Positions 36,965 to 50,339 of a stretch of DNA of 64,000 nt are shown one piece after another. A program made the translations under genes and the position numbers. Position 1 is the first letter of the stretch, and each line of letters begins with the position of its first letter. Below the pieces are notes generated by a model, which was not told the origin of the DNA, ran no database searches, and saw nothing but the letters and a program-made list of their open reading frames with translations. Origin of the DNA: Homalodisca vitripennis (Eukaryota > Arthropoda > Insecta > Hemiptera > Cicadellidae); NCBI RefSeq assembly GCF_021130785.1, contig NC_060213.1, positions 112,259,501-112,323,500 of the forward strand, given 5' to 3'.

Positions 36965-36968
<4 letters not shown>
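36407..36968. repeat. Palindrome II with (AT)n spacer
   Basis: Outer arms 36,407-36,620 and about 36,755-36,968 are reverse complements over ~214 bp, almost without mismatch. The spacer contains (AT)n (36,631-36,674), then an extra copy of the innermost ~44 bp of the right arm (36,675-36,718), then a second (AT)n (36,734-36,762). The left arm keeps homology with unit B (26,130-26,230: tattgaac, aaattggtcgaaaaac), so the right arm is the derived inverted copy. Confidence 0.9.
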
Positions 36969-37020
<52 letters not shown>

Positions 37021-37046
37021 ATTCCCAATATATATATATATATATT
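36967..37046. repeat. (AT)n with self-complementary flank
   Basis: AT run of ~50 bp adjoining palindrome II, followed by aattccca-(at)n-tgggaatt (about 37,020-37,051), itself a small perfect hairpin around a second AT run. Confidence 0.9.
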
Positions 37047-37583
37047 GGGAATTAGTATACTTACCCTAGGATTTTAAAGTTAACTATTGTAAATTTAATA
37101 GACAAAAACATTATTCATAACTTGGCATAGTACTTGATTACTCTAAAATGCTGATTCAGATTTTAAGTATGACTTAAAACCATTATTTGGTAGTGACCAA
37201 ATATGAAAGTAATTTGAACCACAGGCTGGAAAAGAAGAAGTATCAAATATATACATAATATTATAACTTTGTACTACATATTTTTATTTAATATCAATAC
37301 CTTGTTTTTATATAAAAACTAACAAAACCTGTAAAATAATTGCAGAACATTTAATTTGAATTTAAAAACTATGATGAGCACACTTAACATTACATTTAGT
37401 TTAAAATAGGTTTGTAATTATATAGCTTCAGAAACTATTTTAAATTTAAGGTTAGCCACTTAAATTATCACAAACAGTCAAACTATTCGCTTTCAGATTA
37501 CGAAAAGTTAATTTATCAGCAGAAAGAACGCTGTTATTTATCTTTAATCTATATCTACCATTTGGACGTTAACAACATTTTGA

Positions 37584-40530
37584 GATCAATGCTAGTTGGT
37601 ATTGTATTGAATCAGAGATACCAATAGTGTACCAGAGTACAGTACTGAAATTCAACAGTTCTAATAGAATCTACTGATGCGTATTAATCCGTAGAAATTT
37701 TAATTTTTCAAAGTTTAGCTCAATTTCAGATCGATGCTAGTTGGTCTATGGGACTGACTCAAAGCTACCAATAGTGTACCAGAGTACAGTACTAACAATC
37801 AACAGAGCTGATGGGATCTACTGATGTGTATTAATTCAGGGATAGTTTGATTTTTCATAGTTTAGCTCATTTTGAGATCGATGCTAGTTGGTCTATGGGA
37901 CTGAATCAAAGATACCAATAGTGTACCAGAGTACAGTACTAACAATCAACAGAGCTGATGGGATCTACTGATGTGTATTAATTCAGGGATAGTTTGATTT
38001 TTCATAGTTTAGCTCATTTTGAGATCGATGCTAGTTGGTCTATGGGACTGAATCAAAGATACCAATAGTGTACCAGAGTACAGTACTAACAATCAACAGA
38101 GCTGATGGGATCTACTGATGTGTATTAATTCAGGGATAGTTTGATTTTTCATAGTTTAGCTCATTTTGAGATCGATGCTAGTTGGTCTATGGGACTGAAT
38201 CAAAGATACCAATAGTGTACCAGAGTACAGTACTAACAATCAACAGAGCTGATGGGATCTACTGATGTGTATTAATTCAGGGATAGTTTGATTTTTCATA
38301 GTTTAGCTCATTTTGAGATCGATGCTAGTTGGTCTATGGGAATGAATCAAAGATACCAATAGTGTACCAGATTACAGTACTAACAATCAACAGAGCTGAT
38401 GGGATCTACTGATGTGTATTAATTCAGGGATAGTTTGATTTTTCATAGTTTAGCTCATTTTGAGATCGATGCTAGTTGGTCTATGGGACTGAATCAAAGA
38501 TACCAATAGTGTACCAGAGTACAGTACTAACAATCAACAGAGCTGATGGGATCTACTGATGTGTATTAATTCAGGGATAGTTTGATTTTTCATAGTTTAG
38601 CTCATTTTGAGATCGATGCTAGTTGGTCTATGGGACTGAATCAAAGATACCAATAGTGTACCAGAGTACAGTACTAACAATCAACAGAGCTGATGGGATC
38701 TACTGATGTGTATTAATTCAGGGATAGTTTGATTTTTCATAGTTTAGCTCATTTTGAGATCGATGCTAGTTGGTCTATGGGACTGAATCAAAGATACCAA
38801 TAGTGTACCAGAGTACAGTACTAACAATCAACAGAGCTGATGGGATCTACTGATGTGTATTAATTCAGGGATAGTTTGATTTTTCACAGTTTAGCTCATT
38901 TTGAGATCGATGCTAGTTGGTCTATGGGAATGAATCAAAGATACCAATAGTGTACCAGATTACAGTACTAACAATCAACAGAGCTGATGGGATCTACTGA
39001 TGTGTATTAATTCAGGGATAGTTTGATTTTTCATAGTTTAGCTCATTTTGAGATCGATGCTAGTTGGTCTATGGGACTGAATCAAAGATACCAATAGTGT
39101 ACCAGAGTACAGTACTAACAATCAACAGAGCTGATGGGATCTACTGATGTGTATTAATTCAGGGATAGTTTGATTTTTCATAGTTTAGCTCATTTTGAGA
39201 TCGATGCTAGTTCGTCTATGGGACTGAATCAAAGATACCAATAGTGTACCAGAGTACAGTACTAACAATCAACAGAGCTGATGGGATCTACTGATGTGTA
39301 TTAATTCAGGGATAGTTTGATTTTTCATAGTTTAGCTCATTTTGAGATCGATGCTAGTTGGTCTATGGGACTGAATCAAAGATACCAATAGTGTACCAGA
39401 GTACAGTACTAACAATCAACAGAGCTGATGGGATCTACTGATGTGTATTAATTCAGGGATAGTTTGATTTTTCATAGTTTAGCTCATTTTGAGATCGATG
39501 CTAGTTGGTCTATGGGACTGAATCAAAGATACCAATAGTGTACCAGAGTACAGTACTAACAATCAACAGAGCTGATGGGATCTACTGATGTGTATTAATT
39601 CAGGGATAGTTTGATTTTTCACAGTTTAGCTCATTTTGAGATCGATGCTAGTTGGTCTATGGGACTGAATCAAAGATACCAATAGTGTACCAGATTACAG
39701 TACAAACAATCAACAGAGCTGATGGGATCTACTGATGTGTATTAATTCAGGGAAAACTTTGATTTTTCATAGTTTAGCTCATTTTGAGATCGATGCTAGT
39801 TGGTCTATGGGACTGAATCAAAGATACCAATAGTGTACCAGATTACAGTACTAACAATCAACAGAGCTGATGATGGGATCTACTGATGTGTATTAATTCA
39901 GGGAAAAGTTTGATTTTTCATAGTTTAGCTCATTTTGAGATCAATGCTAGTTCGTCTATGGGACTGAATCAAAGATACCAATAGTGTACCAGAGTACAAT
40001 ACTAACATTCAACAGAGCTGATGGGATCTACTGATGTGTATTAATTCAGGGATAGTTTGATTTTTCATAGTTTAGCTCATTTTGAGATCGATGCTGGTTG
40101 GTCTATGGGACTGAATCAAAGATACCAATAGTGTACCAGAGTACAATACTAACATTCAACAGAGCTGATGGCATCTACTGATGTGTATTAATCCGCGAAA
40201 ACTTTGATTTTTCATCGTTTAGCTCATTTTCAGATCAATGCTAGTTGGTCTATTTTACTGAATCAAAGATACCAATAGTGTACCAGATTACAGTACAAAC
40301 AATCAACAGAGCTGATGGGATCTACTGATGTGTATTAATCCGTGAAAACTTTGATTTTTCAGAGTTTAACTCATTTTGAGATCAATGCTAGTTGGTCTAT
40401 GGGACTGAATCAAAGATACCAATAGTGTACCAGAGTACAGTACTAACAATCAACAGAGCTGATGGGATCTACTGATGTGTATTAATCCAGGGACAGTTTG
40501 ATTGTTCAGCGTTTAACTATGCCCTTTATG
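37584..40530. repeat. 147-bp satellite array, 20 units
   Basis: Unit starts (gatcgatgctagttgg) are at 37,584, 37,729, 37,876 and then every 147 bp to 39,640, followed by 39,788, 39,939, 40,086, 40,233 and 40,380. Central units are nearly identical, while the first two and last five are clearly diverged, as expected when unequal exchange homogenises the middle. Marker variants (gggaatgaatc with cagattacag) recur at the units starting 38,317 and 38,905, 588 bp or four units apart. No reading frame runs through the array. The seed sequence is single-copy at 29,206-29,320. Confidence 0.97.
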
Positions 40531-42729
40531 TTCGTTTATCCCGTACTCCTGTACTTTAGTCATACAGTGGTGGTACTATATAGTTAACTTTGATATATAG
40601 TTAGTAGGTCTTATTTCAATAAAACAATCTGGGACGGTATAAAACACCACGAAATTTAATCCATGACTAGATCAGATTGCCAAAAAATCAAATACGAGGG
40701 AGTATGTACGACTTTAGTATGTACAGTATATCCTATAAAACATGTATGTATATGTATTATTAACAAGCCTGTAAAGTATTTATCATGTAAATATATCTAT
40801 GATTCTGTGTTACATACAAGTCTATATTGTGGTATATCTGTAGCATGCATTTATTTTTGTAGTACGTGTGTATAAATGTATATTATGCACGTTTCTACAT
40901 TCGTAATATAGTTTTTACATATATATGCATGTGTGCTATGTGCACGGATGTTTCTTTGCAGTATTTATTATTTATAAATGTTATTTATGTTCGTTTTATA
41001 TTATCTACGTTTTTTAGTTATAAATATTTTGTGGTAGTTATGTCTGTACGGTATTTCTACAAAATGTTTGAGGAATATGAAATGTATTATACATGAGTTT
41101 ATTGCAAACTATTGATAGTTTTACAAGCTTTATTAGGTATCAAAAAAGGAAAAAGGGTTAAAATATGACAAAGATGTGAAAACATAGAAAGTTATATTTC
41201 ACTAATATTAACTGCGTTTCATAGTACCATTACAATTTATAAATGTCTATTTGAATAGTACTGTCTGTTCAGACCGACATATTTAATTACTTGAAATGTA
41301 TTCTTACGTATTTCACCGTGTTAAGTGTGCAAGCCTACTAGACTTACATTGCTGAAATGATGATCGACCAAACTACTTGCGACGAAGTTGTTCGACTCAA
41401 ACAACAAACATTGAAAGTTTTTTAATTCTGGTAGAGAAAGGAACCTTGTTAATGAGAGTGCATACTCGTAATTTTTATTAAGGTTTTTTATGATTTAGTT
41501 TGTACAAAATGAGAAATAAAATAAAAAAAACAAAGTTTATGGATAGAAACCTTATCTCGCCTCTTTCTAACAAAATTCTAACCATCTTCACTTGTACAGA
41601 TTAAGTATTTATTTACAATAGGAACACCCAATTAGCAGTTAATAGGCAATACTGGGTTACTTAAGGTGTCCCCGGCCACCGGGATAAACCAGGATTATGA
41701 GAAACAGATTAATTGTCCTTGGTTAACATCAATTAGTAGAATCAAACAGACTAACTTATTCAAAACCCTTGTTGCTTTGACTTTGCTTCAATCATATTAT
41801 AAAAATGTCATTTTTTATTACTTATGCATAAGAGTCCACCTCTAGGTATAACAGGCATTTATAACAGATACCGTCCTGGGTTACAGTTTTTCAATACAAT
41901 ACTAACAATAGCTTTGGTTCAAATCAATTATTCCATAATGAAGTTTAAGAGGTAAACATATAAAACTTCCATGCTAGTTGTGATAAATTACACATACACC
42001 GAGAGTAAATGTCCTGGCATCAGAGCCATTCTTACGGTTCTAACCTAAAACGTTCTAATACTAAAACTTAAAATACTAGCCAATTGGAAATTTGCATTAA
42101 ATTATTAGTATTTACCCCTTATGCCGGAACATAGGATTTCCCCCTAGACCGTAAAAGGCATACATATGCATGTATATTTTCTTAATGAACAACAAGGTAA
42201 ACTGAAATATCGCACTGCTAATATCTAAGACCGAAAGTAAATTACAAGTTCCGAAAGCATTCGATTTGTTACTAAATTAGATTTCAGAGAGCTACACACA
42301 TATATTGCTTTTTATCGAGACAATAATCCAAACCCAACTGTAACACCATAACTGATTTTTTATTATCGGAAGAAGACACCTTTTAACCTAATTAGGCTTC
42401 TCAGACCTACGTATGTACATATATTTTGTCTGTCGGGACAACAAGGCAAACTCTACTATGGCATTTGAAATATCTAAGACCGCAAATTCATTATAAGGAT
42501 TAGGTAAACGATTTGTTACCACATTAGGTTTCCGAGACCTACTATATATATTTTTGATCTTGCAGACTCAGTTGTGGCGTTGAAAATTAAATAATTTTGA
42601 ACCACAAATGATCCTGCTCATACAAAACAAGATATAAGAGTCGGTTTAAACTCTTAACCATGAACACTTAAATAATATGTACTTGATGTATGCTTACTTA
42701 CGGTTGAAAAATGTCATAGGATTCCATTT

Positions 42730-43560
42730 AAAAAAGCAGTGAAACATCTCATAAAGTATGAGTCGCCGTATGTATCTTTGGGTGGGGAACCTTTGACAGT
42801 ATCTGAGACTGTGAAGATTCTTGGCGTAACGCTGGACACCCAAATTACCCTCTCAAATTTTTGGACTGTAACCCGTAGCACAATGTGCAGACTGAGAGTT
42901 TTGTTTAGGCTTAGGGTTGTTTCAAGAGGAAAAAGTGTTCCAAGTTAAAAATTGTCAACAGTGTTATTTTTCCTACCATGTTATATGCTCTTCCATCTTC
43001 GTAGGTAGAATATTCCTTAACAATACTGTCTCTCTTCAAAGGCTGCAAAACTCAGCTATTAAGTTTTTATATGGTCTTAAAAAATTTGACCATGTCAGTA
43101 AATCTAGAAAAACTAAGCTAAAATATCTCCAACAAAGCAGATCTTTAAGTTATAAGTGGCTTGTTTAGTCCACACGTTTATGCTGTCTAGTTTTGAGGAA
43201 CATGCTGCAGGCTCGTTCGGAGATATAGAACGTTTCCCACGACAGGATAACAAGCTAGAGATACCCTAGGTTAGATTCGAAGTGGGGTGAAATTCTTTTT
43301 CTTATTTCGCTTCCCAAATTTACAATGGAATCCTACAGCAATTCGAAGCACTAGGCTATGCTTCTTTTAAAAATAAACTTAAGCTACATTTGGAACATGA
43401 TTATTTTTAAATATAAGTTGTGTAGAAATATATTTTGTTTGGTATTAGCCTTAGTACTTGGAATACATATGCAAATTTAATGACGAGTTTTGTATTTTAA
43501 AAAACAACTGTATGGTGAAGAAAGCTTCAAAATAAAGACGTTATTTGTTTATTTATTTTT
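42730..43560 (+). pseudogene. 3' end of a Jockey/CR1-like LINE ORF2, degenerate
   Basis: Three frames in succession give the usual C-terminal part of a non-LTR reverse transcriptase protein. 42,770-42,930 reads LTVSETVKILGVTLD then LRVLFRLR. 43,015-43,165 reads VSLQRLQNSAIKFLYGL then KFDHVS. 43,215-43,410 reads IERFPRQDNKLEIP, SFSYFAS and SFKNKLKLHL. These match the thumb and post-RT region (K-x-LGV-x-LD, LQN-x-AI, FDHV, FK-x-L-K). The catalytic palm with the xxDD motif is absent, so the copy is 5'-truncated. The end has aataaag (43,529) and an AT-rich tail (tttatttatttttatttt). Several frameshifts make it inactive. From 41,100 to 42,730 I recognise nothing else. Confidence 0.85.
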
Positions 43561-43729
43561 ATTTTAATAAGTTTTAAGTTAATATATATTATTATAAGTT
43601 CTGTATTAGATATAACTTGCAATGTTTATTTTTATATTTATTTTTGCAAAAATATTATATCAAAATATATCTTTTAATAAAAATATCTATTTTAATAAAA
43701 ATATTTGTTTACAAAACCAATAAAGGTTT

Positions 43730-44240
43730 TTATTTAATTTTTGAGTAACATTAAAAATGCAATAAGTATATTTTTAGCCATTTATAGAGTCTCATTTTAG
43801 CCAACATAAAAGGAGTTGACTCTATATTTCATTACATTAAAATAAAATATACAAAAGGGTCTCCGTTTTAATTAACAGTATTAAAAACCATTAATAAACA
43901 TTTCTGTTCGGCTTAAAAGAAACACTTTCATTAAGAAGTTAAATTACTTTAAATTATTATTACCACAAATAATTTAATTGAGAACACAATTTTACTTAGT
44001 AATAATGTAACGAATAACCCCTGGGGCACAGCAAAGGAATTAATTAATGAGACACTCAATAATTCTTTCACTCATTTTCATCCAACCACAAATCATCAGT
44101 TGGTTTGGTGGTCGAGGCTATTATTGTATTAGATACTTCTTAGCATTTAATTAATTTTGACTTAAAGGTACGTTTCATGTAATTTAAATAACGATATTTT
44201 ATTTTCATTGATATATTTAGAATACGGAGATGTCTATTAA
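43730..44240. repeat. Block paralogous to 28,370-28,830
   Basis: Same order and orientation of shared words: gagtaa-attaaa/gagtaaaatgttta, tagccattt/tagctattttta, tatacaaaag followed by ctc, attaataaacatttctgtcg/cactcatgaacatttccgtcg, caaatcatcagttg/aaaatcatcggtgttg, and atatatttagaatac followed by gag at the end. It suggests a third unit (D) of the duplication array starting near here. From 44,240 to 46,000 only AT-rich sequence is seen. Confidence 0.65.
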
Positions 44241-47159
44241 TCTCTATACATAAAAGGCAAAGCTATTAATCACTCACCCATCACTAATTCTCCAACTTGC
44301 CGACATCACAGAAAGTTGAAATTTGGCACACGTACGCCTCATGATTAAATGGAAAAGTAAGGCATGTCCATAAAGATCAAACACCAATTGGGGTTGAAAT
44401 GGTGATCCAACTCCTAGAAGAACTAGAGTTTGTTTCAAATTCTCGATGTCTTAGCGGATAAAATTTTAAACACAGTATATTATGCTCCAAAATGCTCTGA
44501 ACATAAAAATTTGATAATTTTTTAAAGATAAAACTCACATAGAGGTTGTCATGGGTTGCCAACTATAGAATAACTAAAATTATGGTTTTCCACCTCCCGC
44601 TGTTCTAAGAAGATTTAAATTTGACACCGTGTTGTTATTTAAAATGTTCGTTCGTGTGTTCGTTGTGTCTGTGCCAATTCCGGGACTTTTTCAGAAAAAC
44701 AATGCATTAATTACATTATAAATCTAGCATAGCTAAAATCTTGGCTATGCTTGCCAAAGAATCGTCCTTAAAGAGAAATACTAATTAAGTTTTACAATAA
44801 ATGTTTTTATTTGCTTCTCTAATACTTACAGTTCACACCATTTTACTTTTAGTTCACATAAAGGTTAATCTGCGTTACAAAGTAAATAATAGTTTGTAAC
44901 CATTATTAGTTTTAAAACTATAATCTCCATGAAAATCGTAAACGATTAAAATAATCTTTTGAATGAAATAATACAGAGGTTAAAAGAGTAAAATTAAATC
45001 CCATATCATCAGAATATTTCTTTTGTATCTGAGTGGTTTCAGAAATTATTCATTTTCATACTCGTATTCCAATTGATTTGCTAATTCAGTAATTAAATAC
45101 CTAACGTTATGAAATGGTCGTTTATAGCAGATTATTAAATTCTGAACGCAAACTGCAAATTCTGTTGATAATAAAGACAGAGAACTACCTGGCACTGTTC
45201 TTGACATTCAATCAGTTAATTGATTCTGCTGAGAGTCTGATTGGAGTTGTATCGGTCCTTCACAATAACGTATCAATTTGCATTGTTCATTGTATCAATG
45301 TAATTAACAGTGTATCGCACACCAACCACGTACATTCAGGATTTATATTGTTTTAAGACACGATGAGGTCTTATTTTGGTTGTAGTATTATCATATAACT
45401 GCTATGTATATTCTCATACGAACCAGGATTCACTTCTAGCACAGTTTCCGTAATTTTTATAATTTGCTTATTAAACACGATGGATTTTTTTTGTCAAATT
45501 ACAATATACACTATCGTTAAAATAAGTGTTTCGATGAATTTTGTAACTTTAAGATGCTTGCAAATACGTTTTTTACAGGTATGGTAACAATCGCTGCTTT
45601 TTAATTCTCATTCAATCAACATAAAAAAATGCTCGTAAAATGCTAAAATTATTGAAATTTCAACTTACCGGTGATTTCTTATCGTTACTTTGAGCAATCC
45701 ACAGTTACAACTCCAATTATACAAATTATAGACCAATTTTTCTTACGTAATAGTCTCTTCGTGGAGGCGTGTTGAAATTGGTTGGTTCCACATTCTGCTT
45801 TTGGACTTTATCACTCATTCCACTAAGATTTTATAATAAACACTATCAATGTAATGGAAGGACTTTACAACAGAAAACTTTATATAAGTTTATTCTTAAA
45901 TTTAACTGTAAGGAAAAGTAATTATGATAGCAATAAAATCTAAAAAGTTGTGTTTTGTAGAAAAACACAATTGCAGTATAATTGCTAATGACTATCTTCG
46001 TGCTGATTACATATTGTTACGAAATTATTAGGGATAAAATAATTTATAGTGTTTCATAATGTGTTAATTGATCTTGAATTTTTTATCATTTATTTTCATT
46101 AAGACATTTAAGAGGCGAAGACCAGTCGTCGTATACCAACAATGTTTCTTTGTTACTAGTTATTTGAACATGTATATAAAACCTAACTCAATGGTAAAAA
46201 ATTTTAATGTATTATGTGGTAAGGAATCTCGATAAAGATTAGTTGCATCCTTTAAATTTTCCATCAAACTTCATTTCCACATAGACACGTATGAGTTATA
46301 TGATGGTGCATATTATATAACCGTAGCATTTTGGTAAACGGCATTGAAGCAACTAATAGGCTGACATAATGTCTTTTCTTTTTTTGCCACAATGTCTATC
46401 TGGCTGCAGGACCTACGACAATGACAATATAGGCCTTACATTTCTCATGCAACCTCAATAAAGTCTGTTAAGCTTCACACCACGTTTTCTATTCCTTACT
46501 TGTTTGTATTTGTTGTAAAATATTATTGTTTAAGTTATGTAGCTATCGGTCTTCTATTACATTTCAAGATACATTAGTTAACAATTGCATAGTAGTAAGT
46601 AACATGGAGTAACGTTGATGATACTTTAAGAAATTTAAACATTTATACATCACACTTTAAATTGTTTAAAGTTAATTATTATAAATATGTTACTATGCCA
46701 AGTCTTTAATGGCTGATGAGTAATATAACTTTTCAAAAATTAAAAGCCACGTATTTTTTCAAGTTGTACAAGATATTTAAATATATACAAGCATATGACT
46801 TATTATTAAAATAGTAAGAAACAAGTAAGCTAGAAAAATGTAATAAAAAAGTGTAAAAATTCCATATTGTAAAATCGCCGAAAACCGTTTCTTGGTTAGT
46901 TATATTACAAATTACAGTTTTATTGCAGATGATTTCTAGAGAACTGATTGTACGCATATTAAATATTTTTATCTTATCTGGTTTTGTTGGTATTAAATCA
47001 CGTTAATTAATTTACCACTGATCCTTGTATGTCTGCTGAGTTATTGTGTCCTTCTCAATATTATTTACTAATAAGGGTAGATGCAGAATGCAGATTTCTA
47101 TACATTTAACAGTCAGAACTGTTGATAAAATTTCTATAAATAATACCGAATCTTGAGTT

Positions 47160-47400
47160 TTGTACGTTAATGTAATAGAGGTCAAGTAAACATGGTAGGG
47201 ATCAAGCATGAAACAAGTGGAACCCCAGCCTAGTCATTAAATGGACTCGCGCAAGCAAGATGTGGAGATCATTAGTCAGCTCGTTGGCTGATTTATATTC
47301 AAGAGGAGAATTATGAGAAAGCGCTTATTGCATCTCACATTAATTCTCGAAATGTTTCCGTTTGGTAATATTTCAGGATATTAATTTTGAATATTTGGAG
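47160..47400. repeat. Block paralogous to 61,165-61,390
   Basis: Shared words in order: gaggtcaagtaaaca followed by ggtagg/ggcaag, atgatca or gatcatta, aagcaagatg/aaagccgagat, gaga/gagaaaattat, ttgcatctcacattaat/ttgaatctaacattaat, ggtaatatttcag. Same orientation. No coding. 44,240-47,160 and 47,400-47,930 hold nothing identifiable. Confidence 0.65.
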
Positions 47401-47929
47401 TTCAACAGCATACATGATGGTTAATATTTATCTCTTGTAAATTTGGTATTTGAGGTGAACACATTTGAATATAGAGTTGTAGTGATACCAATGTATTTTA
47501 CGATTCTATCTCCTTAAGTTAGTGATATTGCTTTATGCTCAGCAGCAAATGTATGTGGTATTAATGTATCAAATAAATTATTGAAGAAAAACGCTAGGAG
47601 ATACTTAAACCAATTCTGATTTGTCAAGATAGCAATAAAATATTCTGTACTTTAATACCCAATTTTATCTTTTCAAAATAAAATTAAAAGAATATATTAC
47701 TAATTTAGCCGGATATTTGCCATCGTTCAAAACTGGTGGAGTTACTGCGTTTTGTATAATACAGATCTAGTTTTTTGGTAGTACTAGATAAAGCGATGAA
47801 AAATCCCGTTTCCTTCTCAACTCTTCTATCTTAAAAATATTACTTCAAAGGAATTTTAAATGCACAGTATTGTATAAATACAGTGCAAAATGGTTTTTTT
47901 CCAAGTACCTATGAGTTAAATAAATAAAT

Positions 47930-47933
<4 letters not shown>

Positions 47934-47980
<47 letters not shown>
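47934..47980. repeat. (AT)n microsatellite, ~47 bp
   Basis: Pure AT dinucleotide run in AT-rich sequence. The next 2.3 kb (48,000-50,330) shows no recognisable gene or repeat. Confidence 0.95.
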
Positions 47981-47985
<5 letters not shown>

Positions 47986-50339
47986 TTTAGGCAATATTAA
48001 AACTATTATATAACATTCATGATAGAAAAATAAAAGGTTAGTTTACAAAATGTTGTTGTTAAATGAGATGACATGCACTCTATTAGAACCTTTGAGGAGT
48101 CTTTACGCTTGCAAACAAATAAACAACGATTAGATATGTAAATATAGTTTAAATCTTTATTCTTTAAACTACTACAAAGTAGATATAATTTTATTGTAGC
48201 CTGACAAGTTCATTAGGATCGTTTTGCAACGATAGTTCTCGTTGCAGTTTGAAATAAATGTGAAGCGAATTAATTTCAAGTCCAGCTCAACAAAGTTTGT
48301 CGATTCAACACCATAATTGTTTAGTACAGGTAACGGTGACTAAGCCATCGGAATATTTGTTACTCTTTTATTTCGTTTTCACGTTCTCCTATCATCAAAA
48401 CTCCCTTACGTCCTATTCATAGTATTCAATAAGGACGAACCAAATATTTCCATTGTCATTTGTCAATATTTAAACTTCAATCATATATCTATATTTTAAT
48501 GTATATTGCTATCGATGAAAAGAATGAAAAGACTTTTTGAGATATTAATTTGAAAATGTTTATGAATGAGAATAACCTGTATTAAATTTTAGAAGTTACA
48601 AAAAGGTAAAAATAATGACGATTCCCCACACTGCGTGTACATTATTTACAGAAATATTTGGTGTTAAAACCTTTTACATGTATTCACATAATACAATCCT
48701 GTAATATTCTTATTCTATCCTCTTAGGGATAGATGCCAATCCTCGAACGTTGTATAAACCTTTTGTAACATACTTTTGTGTGTTATACCTTTTTTGAAGG
48801 ATGGAAAATGTCTGAAATCCTGTTATCCTTTCAAACCTCCATCGTCAGTAACAAACTTTAAACAAAGGATTCTAACTATCTTAAATCATTACCATTACTG
48901 TTTAATATATAAAATTAAGATCATAGAAAGTTTCAATGACGTAAAAAAGACATCTATTAACATAATCGAAGTTATGGCATAAATTTATTCTTATGAGTTA
49001 AGGTACACTGAATTAAAACGCAAATCTCACAATATATGTATTATCTGACGACCTAGTTTGAAATAAAACGTATTTAACAAACTTAAAATAAGTAATGAAT
49101 ATATTCAGGCCGTTTAATTCAGTGGAAAATCTTGCTACTGACTAAAGACGAAGTTTAATTTATAAATAACCAAGCGATGCAAGACTTCAAACTCTAAATA
49201 AGCATTCTAACGAATAAAAACATGAAATACCTGTGAACAATAGATTCTAGTTTTGGTATGGTGAATAACGTACATAGGATCAACATTAGTAGAGTACTTT
49301 AAAAAATATTTTGAAGTAAATATAAATTTTGACATACTCATATTGCTACAGAAGACAGTTCCGTAGTACACAATTTTAATTATATGAGATTTGAAGTCAA
49401 ATTGCAAATTATCCATGTATCCTGCAGCTGTTTCCATATAAATTCATGTGGTAAATTTTCATTTGAGTTGATATGATTTTCCTATATAGATCCTTCTAGT
49501 TTCAAACACGTAAGTTTCTTGGTGAAAGCCATAACCGTTTTACTACGCGAAGTGTGCGTGACCCGAGTTATACCGTAACTAACTTACTGGAGTTAAGTAA
49601 TAACGGCTCCATATACCATATTTTCAGTTTTCACGTTATCATAAAATTTGCAAATTATTCTATCTAATTAAACTTTATTTGTTATTACTAAAACGCTAAG
49701 ATTTTAATAATGCAGACTGAATCTTCTTCACAAATTGTAATATAAATATATTTTTAATGTTTAAATAATTTTATATTCAATATTGTTACATATTAATAGT
49801 AGTACAACATTGTTGAGGAGATTTAAGAAGTTAAAATAAGAGCATATCTAGTACTATTATCGATACTAGTGGTATAGACCAAAATGGTGATCTTTCAGGT
49901 GTCAAATAAAATCCGTTTTGAGCTTCGATAATTTCAAAATTGCAACTCAATGACTGCGATTTCAAAAGTAAGTACCTAAGAGTGTCCCTAGACTAGACGT
50001 CATATATCTAGCTTTCTATATCTCTGATTTGCTGTTTAACAAACAGCTAAGCTTTTATTATCAATAACTCATAATCGGTTGAGATAAGGATCTTTTATTC
50101 TAGGAATGCCATTAATCTCGCCGGTGAGGTACCTACAGTTGACTAGGCCATTTACATAGTTTAGCGGACGATTCTGAACGTATTCTGTATGCCCAGAAGT
50201 GATTGGACTGCATAAGTGGACTTCATCATTTGGAATTATTTCCATATTTCATTCGCCGAATTTGAATAAACAGCTTTTTGAAAAGGTGCGTACTAAAAAT
50301 GGCGGTATTTAATGTATGTGATTTTTTTATGTCAAGACG

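Larger units (their letters stand above)
30750..41100. repeat. Unit C of the ~11-kb tandem duplication
   Basis: Directly follows unit B with a gap of about 0.75 kb and repeats its segments in order (listed under unit B). Differences from B: no palindrome I, no counterpart recognised for most of 23.4-25.4 kb, and the presence of a 4 x 90-bp repeat, a 97-bp minisatellite, palindrome II and a 147-bp satellite. No protein-coding gene is recognised. Confidence 0.75.

Noticed and set aside
37584..40530. Regular repeats resembling a CRISPR array
   Set aside because: The whole 147-bp unit repeats without variable spacers, in an animal-type genome. It is a satellite.
37584..40530. 147-bp period equals the length of nucleosome-core DNA
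   Set aside because: The number matches, but one array with two odd-length units is no evidence of nucleosome phasing. Probably coincidence.
40663..41096. Cys/Tyr-rich frames of 70 and 76 codons after the satellite
   Set aside because: They come from tatgtatg/tgtgt-rich sequence. The corresponding B region (29.4-29.75 kb) does not keep the frame.
44230..44600. Sequence with gttgaaatttggcacacgta, reminiscent of repeats near insect Helitrons
   Set aside because: No TC...CTRR ends or helicase motifs could be identified, so no call is made.
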